Shown: positions 25,191 through 34,091 of the stretch, in pieces
Position numbering within the stretch: the stretch's first letter is position 1
Layout of the letters: each line of letters opens with the position of its first letter
Origin: Pseudomonadota bacterium
GTDB lineage: Bacteria; Pseudomonadota; Alphaproteobacteria; SP197
NCBI GenBank assembly: GCA_039028155.1
Contig: JBCCIS010000001.1
Location: forward strand, 124,001-188,000
Direction: 5' to 3'
Length of the DNA stretch: 64,000 bases
Translations under genes and position numbers: made by a program
The notes under the pieces: generated by a model
The model's database searches: none
What the model was told of the DNA's origin: nothing
The model's input: the letters and a program-made list of their open reading frames with translations, nothing else

Positions 25191-25634
25191 CTACTGCAGC
25201 AACCGGTGGAAGCTGCCACAGCCGATCGCTTGGCCGTCGTGGTAGCTCTCGGTGTAGCAGAACTTCGCCTCGTTCTTGCCGATCAGGTGGAACTCGTGGA
25301 CACCGCTCTTGTCGACCACCTTGGCGGTGTGCTGGCCGTCGGTGAAGGTGCCGACGAAGTGCGATTTCTGGCCGTGCGTGCCCTCCGACTCGATGGTGCC
25401 GGAGAAGCTCTTACCGGTCTGATGGTTCACATGAATGATGAACTTGGTGTCGACCACACGCGACGTCTCGGCGGCCCCGCTACCGGCATGGGTCGTGTTG
25501 CCGGAAGCGATCGTTTCGGTGTGTCCTTCCCATGTGCCGAGAAGATCCGGCCATTGCTGTTCGGCCAACGCGCTGGCCGATGCCAACGTCAGCGAGAAGA
25601 TAACGGCAAACAAACCCAGGCTTCGTGCGGCCAT
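25191..25634 (-). CDS. Secreted protein of unknown function, parent of a nearby fragment
   Basis: A 147-residue exported protein. The signal peptide (about 24 residues, ending A-S-A-L-A) is followed by LLGTWEGHTETIA, then alternating hydrophilic beta-type strands: F-S-G-T-I-E-S-E-G, H-F-V-G-T-F-T-D-G, T-A-K-V-V-D-K-S-G. This suggests a small beta-barrel or sandwich, in the manner of proteins that start strand one with G-x-W-x-G. Two cysteines near the end (FCYTES and IGCGSF) could pair. AGGGAG precedes the ATG. A broken copy of its last residues lies at 23038-23130. Likely periplasmic; no family assigned. Confidence 0.8.
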   Translation of the reverse strand: MAARSLGLFAVIFSLTLASASALAEQQWPDLLGTWEGHTETIASGNTTHAGSGAAETSRVVDTKFIIHVNHQTGKSFSGTIESEGTHGQKSHFVGTFTDGQHTAKVVDKSGVHEFHLIGKNEAKFCYTESYHDGQAIGCGSFHRLLQ

Positions 25635-25687
25635 AACGATCGCTCCCTAAAACGGTCGATGAACGTTCAGTATAGCGCCAGAGGCGG

Positions 25688-27673
25688 CTATTCCGCAGCC
25701 GTTGGCAACTGCGCCTCGGCAAGGTCGGCGATGTCCTTCATGATGCGCGTCAGCTCAAAGTCTTTCGGTGTATAGACCGCCGCGACGCCGGCCGCCTTCA
25801 ACGCCGCCTCGTCTTCGGCGGGGATGATGCCGCCGGCGATGATGGGAATGTCGCCACAGCCCATCTCTTCCATCAGCTTGCGAACATCGGCGACCAAGCG
25901 AATGTGCGCGCCCGACAGGATCGACAGGCCGACGACGTGCACGCTTTCTTCCTGGGCCGCGGCGGCGATCTGGCGCGGCGACAGGCGGATGCCCTGATAG
26001 ACGACCTCCATGCCGCAATCCCGGGCGCGCAGCGCGATCTGCTCGGCGCCGTTGGAATGACCGTCCAGGCCGGGCTTGCCAACCAGCAGCTTAAGGCGGC
26101 GGCCAAGCCGGCCGGACACCGCCTCGACATGGGCGCGTGCCTCTTCCAGTCCGCCTTCCGGCGCGGCGCCGGCGGCACTCAAGCCGGTCGGCGCGCGGTA
26201 CTCGCCGAAAACCTCGCGCAGCGCCCGGCCCCACTCGCCCGTCGTAACGCCGGCCTTCGCGCAGGCGATCGACGGCTCCATGATGTTCTGGCCCTCGGCC
26301 GCCGCCGCCTTGAGCGCGGCGATTGCCGTCTCCGCCGCGGCGCCGTCGCGGGCCTCACGCCATGCCTTGATCGCCGCCATCTGCTCGTCTTCGGCCGATG
26401 TCGCGACGGTCATGAAGCCGCCGTCATCACCTGCCGTCAGCGGCGAGGGCGCGCTTTCGGTGAAGACGTTGACGCCGATAACCGGCTTGTCGCCGGACTC
26501 GATGTCGGCGACACGCTTGCTGTTCGATTCGACCAGCGCCTGTTTCATGAAGCCTGATTCAACGGCGACCGCCGCGCCGCCCAGCGACGCGATATCCGCC
26601 ATGACGCCGCGCGCCTCGTCTTTCAGCGCGGCGACCTTGGCGGCGATCTCCGTGCTGCCGTCGAAGATGTCGGCGAACTCCAGAAGGTCCGTCTCCATGG
26701 CGACGATCTGCTGCAGGCGCAGGCTCCATTGCTGGTCCCAGGGACGCGGCAGACCGAGCGCCTCGTTCCACGCCGGCAGTTGAACGGCGCGGGCGCGCGC
26801 GTTCTTCGACAGCACGACCGCCAGCATCTCAAGCAGGATGCGATAGACGTTGTTTTCCGGCTGCTGCTCGGTCAGCCCCAGAGAGTTCACCTGAACGCCG
26901 TAACGGAAGCGCCTGAGCTTCGGATCGGTGACGCCGTAACGTTCGGCGGTGATCTCGTCCCACAACTCGGTGAACGCGCGCATCTTGCACATCTCGGTGA
27001 CGAACCGGATGCCCGCGTTGACGAAGAAGCTGATGCGGCCCGCGACCTGATCGAACGCCTCCGGCTTGATCGCGCCCGATACCTTGACGTCGTCGAGGAT
27101 CTGGATCGCCGTCGCCAGCGAGAATGCAATCTCCTGCACCGGCGTCGCGCCGGCTTCCTGCAGGTGATAGGGGCAGACGTTCACCGGATTCCACTTCGGC
27201 GTCTCGGCGACCGAGAACGTGATGGTGTCGGTAATCAGCTTCAGCGACGGCTTGGGCGGGAAGATATAGGTCCCGCGCGACAGGTACTCCTTGACGATGT
27301 CGTTCTGGATCGTGCCCGAAAGCGCCGTCCGGTCGACGCCGCGCTTGTCGGCCAGCGCGATATAGAGGGAGAACAGCCAGGCCGCCGTCGCGTTGATGGT
27401 CATGGACGTGTTCATCTGGTCGAGCGGGATGCCGTCGAACAGGGTCTCCATGTCACCCAGATGGCTCACCGGCACGCCGACACGCCCGACCTCGCCGCGC
27501 GCGATATCGTCATCGGAATCGTAGCCGGTCTGGGTCGGCAGATCGAAGGCGATGGAGAGCCCGGTCTGACCGCGCGCCAGATTGGTGCGGTACAGCTCGT
27601 TCGACGCCTTGGCCGTGCTGTGGCCCGAATACGTGCGCATCAGCCAGGGCCGGTCGCGCTTGACCTCGGTCAT
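25688..27673 (-). CDS. ecm: Ethylmalonyl-CoA mutase
   Basis: A 661-residue adenosylcobalamin-dependent mutase converting (2R)-ethylmalonyl-CoA to methylsuccinyl-CoA in the ethylmalonyl-CoA pathway; it is also called MeaA. The barrel domain opens with YSGHSTAKASNELYRTNLARGQTGLSIAFDLPTQ-type sequence, and the C-terminal cobalamin domain has the base-off signature G-L-D-G-H-S-N-G (D-x-H-x-x-G). The single-polypeptide layout and lack of a separate beta subunit distinguish it from heterodimeric methylmalonyl-CoA mutases. The divergent neighbour is crotonyl-CoA carboxylase/reductase, the enzyme that makes the precursor, which makes the assignment firm. AAGGAC precedes the start. Confidence 0.95.
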   Translation of the reverse strand: MTEVKRDRPWLMRTYSGHSTAKASNELYRTNLARGQTGLSIAFDLPTQTGYDSDDDIARGEVGRVGVPVSHLGDMETLFDGIPLDQMNTSMTINATAAWLFSLYIALADKRGVDRTALSGTIQNDIVKEYLSRGTYIFPPKPSLKLITDTITFSVAETPKWNPVNVCPYHLQEAGATPVQEIAFSLATAIQILDDVKVSGAIKPEAFDQVAGRISFFVNAGIRFVTEMCKMRAFTELWDEITAERYGVTDPKLRRFRYGVQVNSLGLTEQQPENNVYRILLEMLAVVLSKNARARAVQLPAWNEALGLPRPWDQQWSLRLQQIVAMETDLLEFADIFDGSTEIAAKVAALKDEARGVMADIASLGGAAVAVESGFMKQALVESNSKRVADIESGDKPVIGVNVFTESAPSPLTAGDDGGFMTVATSAEDEQMAAIKAWREARDGAAAETAIAALKAAAAEGQNIMEPSIACAKAGVTTGEWGRALREVFGEYRAPTGLSAAGAAPEGGLEEARAHVEAVSGRLGRRLKLLVGKPGLDGHSNGAEQIALRARDCGMEVVYQGIRLSPRQIAAAAQEESVHVVGLSILSGAHIRLVADVRKLMEEMGCGDIPIIAGGIIPAEDEAALKAAGVAAVYTPKDFELTRIMKDIADLAEAQLPTAAE

Positions 27674-27731
27674 GGTGCCGTCCTTGTGGTCCTCGCCACC
27701 TTTGGTCTAATCCTGATGCCTATCATGCTGC

Positions 27732-27751
27732 AGTGCAAAAAATCTTGCAAA
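27732..27751. promoter_or_regulatory. Predicted PccR/ScfR-type operator between ecm and ccr
   Basis: AGTGCAAA-AAAT-CTTGCAAA is two direct TGCAAA cores with a 12-base period. This matches the PccR (ScfR/RamB family) motif described for Rhodobacter, TTTGCAAA-N4-TTTGCAAA, at six of eight and seven of eight positions. It lies 59 bases upstream of ecm and 105 bases upstream of ccr, suitable for control of both by an acyl-CoA-sensing regulator encoded elsewhere. Confidence 0.6.
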
Positions 27752-27779
27752 TGCTGCGCTGCCGAAAAAGAATTGCGGC

Positions 27780-27821
27780 CCCCACGGTGGCGTGGGGCGG
27801 TCGTGTGCTGCGATGCAGCAC
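27780..27821. promoter_or_regulatory. Two perfect hairpins in the ccr leader
   Basis: CCCCACG-GTGG-CGTGGGG at 27780-27797 and GTGCTGC-GAT-GCAGCAC at 27805-27821 are two perfect seven-base-pair stems in tandem, the second ending 34 bases before the ccr start. They may be DNA operators or RNA structures in the leader. No T-run follows either stem, so termination is unlikely. Confidence 0.5.
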
Positions 27822-27855
27822 GGGGCAGACCTGACAAAAAGACGGAGTGAAGACC

Positions 27856-29139
27856 ATGGCTGAGGCTGCTGAAGTCCTGCCTTTTGACTACGAAGCGCCG
27901 GAAAAAGACCTCTACGAGGTCGGCGAAATCCCGCCGCTGGGCCATGTGCCGTCAAAAATGTACGGTTGGGCGATTCGCCGGGAGCGCCATGGCGAGCCCG
28001 ATTCCGCCATGCAGGTCGAAGTCCTGCCGATTCCCGAGATCGACAGCAACGAGGTCCTGGTCCTCGTGATGGCCGCCGGCGTCAACTATAACGGCGTTTG
28101 GGCCTCGCTCGGCATTCCGATCAGCCCGTTCGACGTCCACAAGGCCGATTTCCACATCGCCGGCTCCGACGCCTCGGGCATCATCTGGGCCGTCGGCTCC
28201 AAGGTGAAGCGCTGGAAAGTCGGCGACGAGGTCGTCGTCCACTGCAACCAGGATGACGGTGACGACGAGGAGTGCAACGGCGGCGATCCCATGTATTCGC
28301 CGACCCAGCGCATCTGGGGCTACGAGACGCCGGACGGCAGCTTCGCCCAGTTCTGCCGCGTCCAGGCCCAGCAGCTGATGCCCCGGCCCAAGCACCTGAC
28401 CTGGGAAGAGGCCGCCTGCTACACCCTGACCCTGGCGACCGCCTACCGCATGCTGTTCGGCCATCGCCCACATATCCTGCGGCCCGGCCACAACGTCCTG
28501 GTCTGGGGCGCCTCCGGCGGCCTCGGCTCGTTCGCGGTGCAGCTTGCCGCGACCGCCGGCGCCAACGCCATCGGCGTCATCAGCGACGACGACAAGGCGG
28601 ATTTCGTCATGTCGCTCGGCGCCAAGGGCGTCATCAACCGCAACGATTTCGACTGCTGGGGCCGCCTGCCGGAAGTCGGCGACGCCAAGGCCTACGGCGA
28701 ATACATGAAGAAGTGCCGGGCGTTCGGCAAGGCCATCTGGTCCTTCACCGGCAAGGGCAACGACGTCGACGTGGTGTTCGAGCACCCCGGCGAAGCGACC
28801 TTCCCGGTCTCCTGCTTCGTCGTGAAGCGCGGCGGCATGGTGGTCTTCTGCGCCGGCACCACCGGCTACAACATCACCTTCGACGCCCGCTTCGTGTGGA
28901 TGCGCCAGAAGCGCATCCAGGGCAGCCACTTCGCCAATCTCGCCCAGGCGAGCCAGGCCAACAAGCTGGTCATCGAGCGGCGCATCGACCCCTGCATGTC
29001 GGAAGTGTTCAGCTGGGACGACATTCCGCGCGCCCACATGAAGATGCGCGCCAACGAGCACAAGCCCGGCAACATGGCCGTGCTCGTCCAGTCGCCCCGT
29101 CCGGGCCTGCGCACGCTTGAAGACGTGCTGGAAGGGTGA
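27856..29139 (+). CDS. ccr: Crotonyl-CoA carboxylase/reductase
   Basis: A 427-residue NADPH-dependent enoyl-thioester reductase of the medium-chain dehydrogenase superfamily that reductively carboxylates crotonyl-CoA to ethylmalonyl-CoA. The sequence AAGVNYNGVWASLG is the hallmark of the family's alcohol-dehydrogenase-like N-terminal domain. V-W-G-A-S-G-G-L-G-S provides the nucleotide-binding turn, and RIWGYETPDGSFAQF is typical of Ccr. GGAG nine bases upstream favours the ATG at 27856 over a GTG at 27847. The next gene downstream is methylsuccinyl-CoA dehydrogenase; the mutase is divergent. Together these are the three diagnostic enzymes of the pathway. Confidence 0.96.
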   Translation: MAEAAEVLPFDYEAPEKDLYEVGEIPPLGHVPSKMYGWAIRRERHGEPDSAMQVEVLPIPEIDSNEVLVLVMAAGVNYNGVWASLGIPISPFDVHKADFHIAGSDASGIIWAVGSKVKRWKVGDEVVVHCNQDDGDDEECNGGDPMYSPTQRIWGYETPDGSFAQFCRVQAQQLMPRPKHLTWEEAACYTLTLATAYRMLFGHRPHILRPGHNVLVWGASGGLGSFAVQLAATAGANAIGVISDDDKADFVMSLGAKGVINRNDFDCWGRLPEVGDAKAYGEYMKKCRAFGKAIWSFTGKGNDVDVVFEHPGEATFPVSCFVVKRGGMVVFCAGTTGYNITFDARFVWMRQKRIQGSHFANLAQASQANKLVIERRIDPCMSEVFSWDDIPRAHMKMRANEHKPGNMAVLVQSPRPGLRTLEDVLEG

Positions 29140-29192
29140 TCGCCTGAGGCGGGCGGTGCGTAACCGTTCGTCTGACGCGATGGTCTGAAAGC

Positions 29193-30854
29193 ATGGCGAC
29201 ACTCGACAACCTGCTGCCGCTCGCCCGCGGCGCGCTTGGCGCGGCCGAGGGGCTCTATGGCGCCGCGCGCGCTGCCGTCCGCAGTCTCGCGACGACAGAT
29301 GACGGCAAGATCGACGCCAAGGCACTGGATCGTCAGCAGACGGCGGCCCACGGGCTGGCGTGGCTGGCGACCTATGTGGAGGCCTTGCGCCAGATGCTCG
29401 GTTGGGCGGAGCGGCTCGATGAGGCCGGCCGGCTGGGCGAGCTGGAAGCGTTGATCCTGCAGGCGGCTTACGGCGAATACCTGGCGCAAATCGCCGGCGG
29501 CATCCCGATGAGCCAGGGCGAGATCGTGCGCCCCTACGACATGGGCGTCGACGACACCAGCCTGCACGCCTTCTATACGCCGGAGGTGAGCGCGCTCTTG
29601 AAAGACGGGCACAGCGCCGAGGTGCGCGACGCCATCGCACGGCTGGTCGCCGAGGCCGCCGATGCCGGCAGTTTCGGCGATGCGGGCCTCGCCGACGACG
29701 ACGTCATGATCCGCGACCAGTTCCGCCGCTTCGCCGAGGACAAGGTCACGCCCTATGCCCACGACTGGCATCTGAAGGACGAACTGATTCCGCTCTCGGT
29801 CATCGAGGAACTGGCGGAGATGGGCGTTTTTGGGCTGACGGTGCCGGAGGCTGTCGGCGGGCTTGGCATGAACAAGACCGCCATGTGCCTGGTGACCGAG
29901 GAACTGTCACGCGCCTATATCGGCGTCGGCTCGCTCGGCACCCGGACCGAGATCGCCGCCGAACTGGTGCTGCACGGCGGCACGCCGTCGCAGAAGGAAG
30001 CGTGGCTGCCGCGAATCGTCTCCGGCGACATCATCCCGACCGCCGTCTTCACCGAGCCCGGCACCGGGTCCGACCTCGGCTCGCTCAGAACGCGCGCGCA
30101 GCGCGACGGCGACACCTATCGCGTCACCGGCAACAAGACCTGGATCACCCACGCAGCGCGCGCCAACCTGATGACGCTTCTGGCGCGCACCAACCCGGAC
30201 GAGAAGGGCTATCGCGGCCTTTCCATGTTCCTGGCCGAAAAGCCCGCCGGCACCGATGCCGACCCCTTCCCGGCCGACGGCATGAAGGGCGGCGAGATCC
30301 CCGTACTCGGCTATCGCGGCATGAAGGAATACGAGATCGGTTTCGACGGTTTCGAGGTGCCCGCCGCCAACCTTCTCGGCGAGGAGGAAGGCCAGGGCTT
30401 CAAGCAGCTGATGGCGACCTTCGAATCCGCGCGCATCCAGACGGCGGCGCGGGCCACCGGCGTCGCCCAGAATGCCATGGAGCTGGGCCTGACTTATGCC
30501 CGCGAACGCCAGCAGTTCGGCCGCGCGATTTACGACTTCCCTCGGGTCGGCCACAAGCTCGCCTGGATGGCGGTCGAGATCATGATCGCGCGCCAGCTCA
30601 CCTGGTTCTCCGCACGCGAGAAGGACCAGGGCCGGCGGTGCGACCTGGAGGCCGGCATGGCGAAGCTGCTCGCTGCCCGCGTCGCCTGGGCCAGTGCCGA
30701 CAATGCGGTCCAGATCCACGGCGGCAACGGCTACGCCATGGAGTATCCGATCAGCCGCGTCCTGTGCGACGCGCGCATCCTGAACGTCTTCGAGGGTGCC
30801 GCCGAAATTCAGGCCCACGTTATTGCACGGCGGTTGTTGTCAGACGCGAACTAA
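29193..30854 (+). CDS. mcd: Methylsuccinyl-CoA dehydrogenase
   Basis: A 553-residue FAD enzyme of the acyl-CoA dehydrogenase family, about 150 residues longer than the common 380-400. The N-terminal extension (to about 165) is characteristic of methylsuccinyl-CoA dehydrogenase, which oxidises (2S)-methylsuccinyl-CoA to mesaconyl-CoA. The core contains FTEPGTGSDLGSLRTRA, ITHAARANLM (the usual ITN/ITHG region), FGRAIYDF and the late QIHGGNGY motif. The gene lies 53 bases after ccr on the same strand, in agreement with the pathway role. Electrons would go to the electron-transferring flavoprotein, encoded at 37200-38902. Confidence 0.94.
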   Translation: MATLDNLLPLARGALGAAEGLYGAARAAVRSLATTDDGKIDAKALDRQQTAAHGLAWLATYVEALRQMLGWAERLDEAGRLGELEALILQAAYGEYLAQIAGGIPMSQGEIVRPYDMGVDDTSLHAFYTPEVSALLKDGHSAEVRDAIARLVAEAADAGSFGDAGLADDDVMIRDQFRRFAEDKVTPYAHDWHLKDELIPLSVIEELAEMGVFGLTVPEAVGGLGMNKTAMCLVTEELSRAYIGVGSLGTRTEIAAELVLHGGTPSQKEAWLPRIVSGDIIPTAVFTEPGTGSDLGSLRTRAQRDGDTYRVTGNKTWITHAARANLMTLLARTNPDEKGYRGLSMFLAEKPAGTDADPFPADGMKGGEIPVLGYRGMKEYEIGFDGFEVPAANLLGEEEGQGFKQLMATFESARIQTAARATGVAQNAMELGLTYARERQQFGRAIYDFPRVGHKLAWMAVEIMIARQLTWFSAREKDQGRRCDLEAGMAKLLAARVAWASADNAVQIHGGNGYAMEYPISRVLCDARILNVFEGAAEIQAHVIARRLLSDAN

Positions 30855-30925
30855 CGGCGATCATCGCTTCGCTCTCGCCTGGCATCCGCTAGGATGGCCG
30901 TGTCATTTCTTTCAGGGGCGCGTCG

Positions 30926-31927
30926 ATGACCGATCTCACCACACCGACCTGCGAACGGCTCGGCATAAAACGGCCGATCGTTCAGGCGCCGGTTTCCACC
31001 ACGCCCGATGTCATCGCCGGCGTGTCGAACGCCGGTGGGCTCGGCGTGCTGCAGGCAACGTGGCTAAACAACGATTCGACGAGTGACATTGTCGCGGCCA
31101 TCCAGCGGCGCACCAACCGCCCCTTCGCCGCCAACTACGTCATCTCGCTTATGGATGACGACGTGAACGACAACTTTGACTACGTCCTGGAAGTGGGCGT
31201 GCCCGTGATCTCGACGTTCTGGGGCGATCCCGCGCCCTTGGTGCCGCGCATCCACGATGCCGGCGCGCTGGCGATGCACACGGTCGGCTCAGCGGAAGAG
31301 GCCCGACGCGTCGTCGATGCCGGTGTCGATATCGTGGTGGCCCAGGGGGTCGAGGCGGGAGGCCATGTCTGGGGCGAGGTCTCCACCCTGGTCCTGGTGC
31401 CAGCCGTGGTCGACGCAGTGCCTGACGCCCATGTCATCGCGGCCGGTGGCATCGCCGATGGCCGGGGCCTGGCCGCCGTCCTGTCGCTTGGCGCCGGCGC
31501 CGCTTGGATCGGCACGCGCTTTGTCATGTCGAAGGAAAACAAGCTCCCCGCCGATTACAGCGAGCGGATGCTCGCCGCCAAGGAGACGGACACGCTCTAT
31601 TCGTCGCTGTTCGATATCGGCTGGCCCGACGCGCCACACCGCGTGCTCGTCAATGAAACGGTCCAAGCGTGGATCGACGCCGGCCGGCCGCCGCCTGGCG
31701 AACGGCCCAATGAGGGCGACGTCCTCGCCCATCACCCGACCGGTGAGCCGATCCTGCGCTACAGCACCGATGATCCCTATGACGGCATGACCGGCGACTT
31801 GGCCGCGATGTGCCTGTATGCCGGCCAGAGCATCGGTCTGATCAACGACGAGAAACCGGTCGCCGACATCGTGGACGAGATAGTGTCCGATGCCGCCAAC
31901 ATCATCTCGCGCATCGGCAACAGCTAG
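30926..31927 (+). CDS. Nitronate monooxygenase-like FMN enzyme
   Basis: A 333-residue TIM-barrel flavoprotein of the nitronate monooxygenase/2-nitropropane dioxygenase family. The N-terminal R-P-I-V-Q-A-P-V-S-T-T opens the barrel. The phosphate-binding elements are A-Q-G-V-E-A-G-G-H and A-A-G-G-I-A-D-G, with L-G-A-G-A-A-W-I-G-T-R-F-V after them. These give FMN binding and the catalytic histidine of the G-G-H. Family members also include enoyl-ACP reductase FabK and enzymes without nitronate activity, so the substrate is open. It follows mcd by 72 bases and may be transcribed with it, without an obvious metabolic link. Confidence 0.85.
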   Translation: MTDLTTPTCERLGIKRPIVQAPVSTTPDVIAGVSNAGGLGVLQATWLNNDSTSDIVAAIQRRTNRPFAANYVISLMDDDVNDNFDYVLEVGVPVISTFWGDPAPLVPRIHDAGALAMHTVGSAEEARRVVDAGVDIVVAQGVEAGGHVWGEVSTLVLVPAVVDAVPDAHVIAAGGIADGRGLAAVLSLGAGAAWIGTRFVMSKENKLPADYSERMLAAKETDTLYSSLFDIGWPDAPHRVLVNETVQAWIDAGRPPPGERPNEGDVLAHHPTGEPILRYSTDDPYDGMTGDLAAMCLYAGQSIGLINDEKPVADIVDEIVSDAANIISRIGNS

Positions 31928-31939
31928 AGACTAGGACAC

Positions 31940-32407
31940 TCAGCTTCTGGCGTCGCAGGCCTCGATGTAACGGCGCAGGATGGCCGGCGTGTCGTCCTTG
32001 CCGGCCAGTTCCTGGTTGGCGAAATCAATGGCGACATGCTCGTGCTCGGTGAGGATCTTGAGCGCCGGCAGGTCCTCCTCCGGCGCCATCGCTTCCAGCC
32101 CTTCGAAGTCGTCGATGTAGCCCGGATAACGGGTCGCCATATAGGTCACCATCTCGTGCCAGCTTAGATCCTGGTGGCGGGCGACGTGGCTCTTGCCCTC
32201 GGCGATCAGCACCGCATCGTCGCGCTGCTCAAGTCCGTGCTTGGCGAGCAGTGGCCGAACGCTGTTGGCCGCACAGCGTTCCACCTCGCCCAGAAGATGC
32301 AGCTTGTCACTGGCGCCGGGCTCGTCGAAGTGTTCGGCAAGGCCATGGAAGTACGCTTCGCCGGCGACCTCTTCCTCGAAGTACTGCAGCAGCGTCTTCA
32401 AATACAT
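31940..32407 (-). CDS. Ferritin-like/rubrerythrin-type four-helix protein
   Basis: A 155-residue helical protein. The pattern Y-F-E-E-E-V-A-G-E-A-Y-F-H in helix 1, L-G-E-V-E-R in helix 2 and I-L-T-E-H-E-H-V-A-I-D-F-A in the last helix supplies Glu/His residues in ferritin-like spacing. A di-iron site is therefore likely, although the usual E-x-x-H is not perfectly placed in every helix. The ATG at 32407 is separated by one base from the choline sulfatase stop, so it is translationally coupled with it. Possible roles are iron storage, oxidative-stress defence or hydroxylation; none is established by the context. Confidence 0.65.
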   Translation of the reverse strand: MYLKTLLQYFEEEVAGEAYFHGLAEHFDEPGASDKLHLLGEVERCAANSVRPLLAKHGLEQRDDAVLIAEGKSHVARHQDLSWHEMVTYMATRYPGYIDDFEGLEAMAPEEDLPALKILTEHEHVAIDFANQELAGKDDTPAILRRYIEACDARS

Positions 32408-32408
32408 G

Positions 32409-33935
32409 TCACTCAATGTCCGTCGTCTCCCGTTCGTCGACATCGCCGATGCTGAGACCCCTCAGCGAATCGCCGCCCCGGTAATAGGCCACCGATGCAT
32501 CGCGCATCGGCTGATGGTCCCAGCTCAACGTCCTACCCTCGGCCATGGCGGCGCCGACCGCAAGCCGGCGTTGCTGGCTTGCCATGATGGCGGCGGTCAA
32601 GTGTTCGAAATCCCAGCGCTTCGCGACCTCGTCGGCGAACGCCTGTTCGACCGCGGCCAGCGCTGATTCGCCGGCGCGGTTTGTCAGTTCGTCGGGATCG
32701 GTCTTCAGGTCGAACAGCATGGTCGGATAGGCGCTCGACGCGATGTACTTCCAGCGGCCCCAGCGCAGCATGACGATCGGCCCGGCGGTGCCCTCCGACA
32801 GCAACTCGCCGATCACCGAATCCGGCCAGTCCTCCGACGTGTCGTCGATCAGCGGCAACAGGCTGGAACCGTCGAGCACATCCGGCAGAGTGGAAAGCTC
32901 GGTCTCCGCGATCGCCGCGAAGGTCGGCATAAGGTCTACCAGGGAGACGTTGGCGCCGACCCTTGATGCTTTCTGGCCGGGCAAGCGGATGATCAGCGGC
33001 ACGCGCGCGGCCGGCTCATAGAAGTTCTTTTTGTACCAAAGGCCGCGTTCGCCCAGCATCTCGCCATGATCCGCCGTCACCACGACGACGGTGTCGTCGG
33101 CCATGCCCGCCTGCTCCAGCGTGTAGAGCATGAGACCAACGTAATCGTCGATCATGGTGATGTTGGCGTAGTAGGCACGGCGCGTTCGGATGATATCGGC
33201 CTCGGTCGGCGTATAGAGGTCCATGCCGTGGTGATGGGAGAGATCGCGGGCATGGGGGTCGCGATCCTCGATCGGAACAAACGGCACGTCGGGCATATCG
33301 ATTGCCGCGTTTTCGTATTGGTTCCAGTAGTAGGGCAGTGCGACATAGGGATCGTGCGGGTGAGTGAACGACACGACCAGCGCCATCGGCCGCTCGTCCG
33401 CCGAGCGCGCGTGATCGAAGATAAACCGCTTGGCCTCGTGGGCGACCTCTTCGTCATAATCAAGCTGGACCGAACGGCGGCAAACACCGGATTGGCGCAC
33501 CGGCGTCAGATCCATGAAGCGTTCGCCGACTCCCTTGCGCCAATCGGGTGTCCATAGGAAATCGGCGGGATAGATATCGGTTGTCAGCCGTTCCTCGAAC
33601 CCGTGCAGTTGATCGGGGCCGACGAAATGCATCTTGCCGGCCAGGCACGTGCGGTAGCCGGCGCGCCTGAGGACGTGGGCAAAGGTCGGGATGTCGGCGG
33701 CGAACTCCGAGGCATTGTCGAAGGCGCCGATGCGCGAGGCCAACTGGCCGGCCATCATCGAAAACCGGGACGGCGCACATAGTGGCGAGTTGCAGTAGGC
33801 GCTGTCGAAGACCGTGCCGGATTCCGCGAGCGCCTGCATGTGCGGCGCGCGAACCACCTGATGGCCATAGAAGGGCAGACAACGGGCCGCCATCTGGTCG
33901 GCCTGGATCATCAGAATGTGGGGTGTTTTTGCCAA
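32409..33935 (-). CDS. betC: Choline sulfatase
   Basis: A sulfatase of about 508 residues that would split choline-O-sulfate into choline and sulfate. The formylglycine signature C-x-P-S-R is present as N-S-P-L-C-A-P-S-R-F-S; the cysteine is oxidised to the catalytic formylglycine. Metal ligands include I-Q-A-D-Q near the start and the T-A-D-H-G-E segment. The C-terminal S-W-D-H-Q-P-x-x-D-A-S-V-A-Y-Y-R segment fits the choline-sulfatase C-terminal domain. I use a TTG at 33935 because GGGAG lies seven bases upstream and the protein then opens directly with the sulfatase strand; longer in-frame ATG starts exist to 34007. There is no signal peptide, so it is cytosolic. It is divergent from the tmpA-like gene. 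Confidence 0.88.
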   Translation of the reverse strand: MAKTPHILMIQADQMAARCLPFYGHQVVRAPHMQALAESGTVFDSAYCNSPLCAPSRFSMMAGQLASRIGAFDNASEFAADIPTFAHVLRRAGYRTCLAGKMHFVGPDQLHGFEERLTTDIYPADFLWTPDWRKGVGERFMDLTPVRQSGVCRRSVQLDYDEEVAHEAKRFIFDHARSADERPMALVVSFTHPHDPYVALPYYWNQYENAAIDMPDVPFVPIEDRDPHARDLSHHHGMDLYTPTEADIIRTRRAYYANITMIDDYVGLMLYTLEQAGMADDTVVVVTADHGEMLGERGLWYKKNFYEPAARVPLIIRLPGQKASRVGANVSLVDLMPTFAAIAETELSTLPDVLDGSSLLPLIDDTSEDWPDSVIGELLSEGTAGPIVMLRWGRWKYIASSAYPTMLFDLKTDPDELTNRAGESALAAVEQAFADEVAKRWDFEHLTAAIMASQQRRLAVGAAMAEGRTLSWDHQPMRDASVAYYRGGDSLRGLSIGDVDERETTDIE

Positions 33936-34091
33936 ACCGTCGCTCCCAGGACCCGGATCCGCCGGCGCCCGCAGTTGTGCGTCACGACCATAGCCCATCT
34001 GCGCCACTCATGGTTAGAGTGCGGGCATCTTCCGATTGCTCCGCCATCACGACAGCGCGATGATGCGGCGCGCCAACAACGGAGGTCCGCC

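Noticed and set aside
27952-29640. Very long open frame on the strand opposite ccr and mcd (over 500 codons)
   Set aside because: It is antisense to two well-supported enzymes, rich in Arg, Gly, Ala and His as expected from GC-rich codon complement, and contains no domain pattern.
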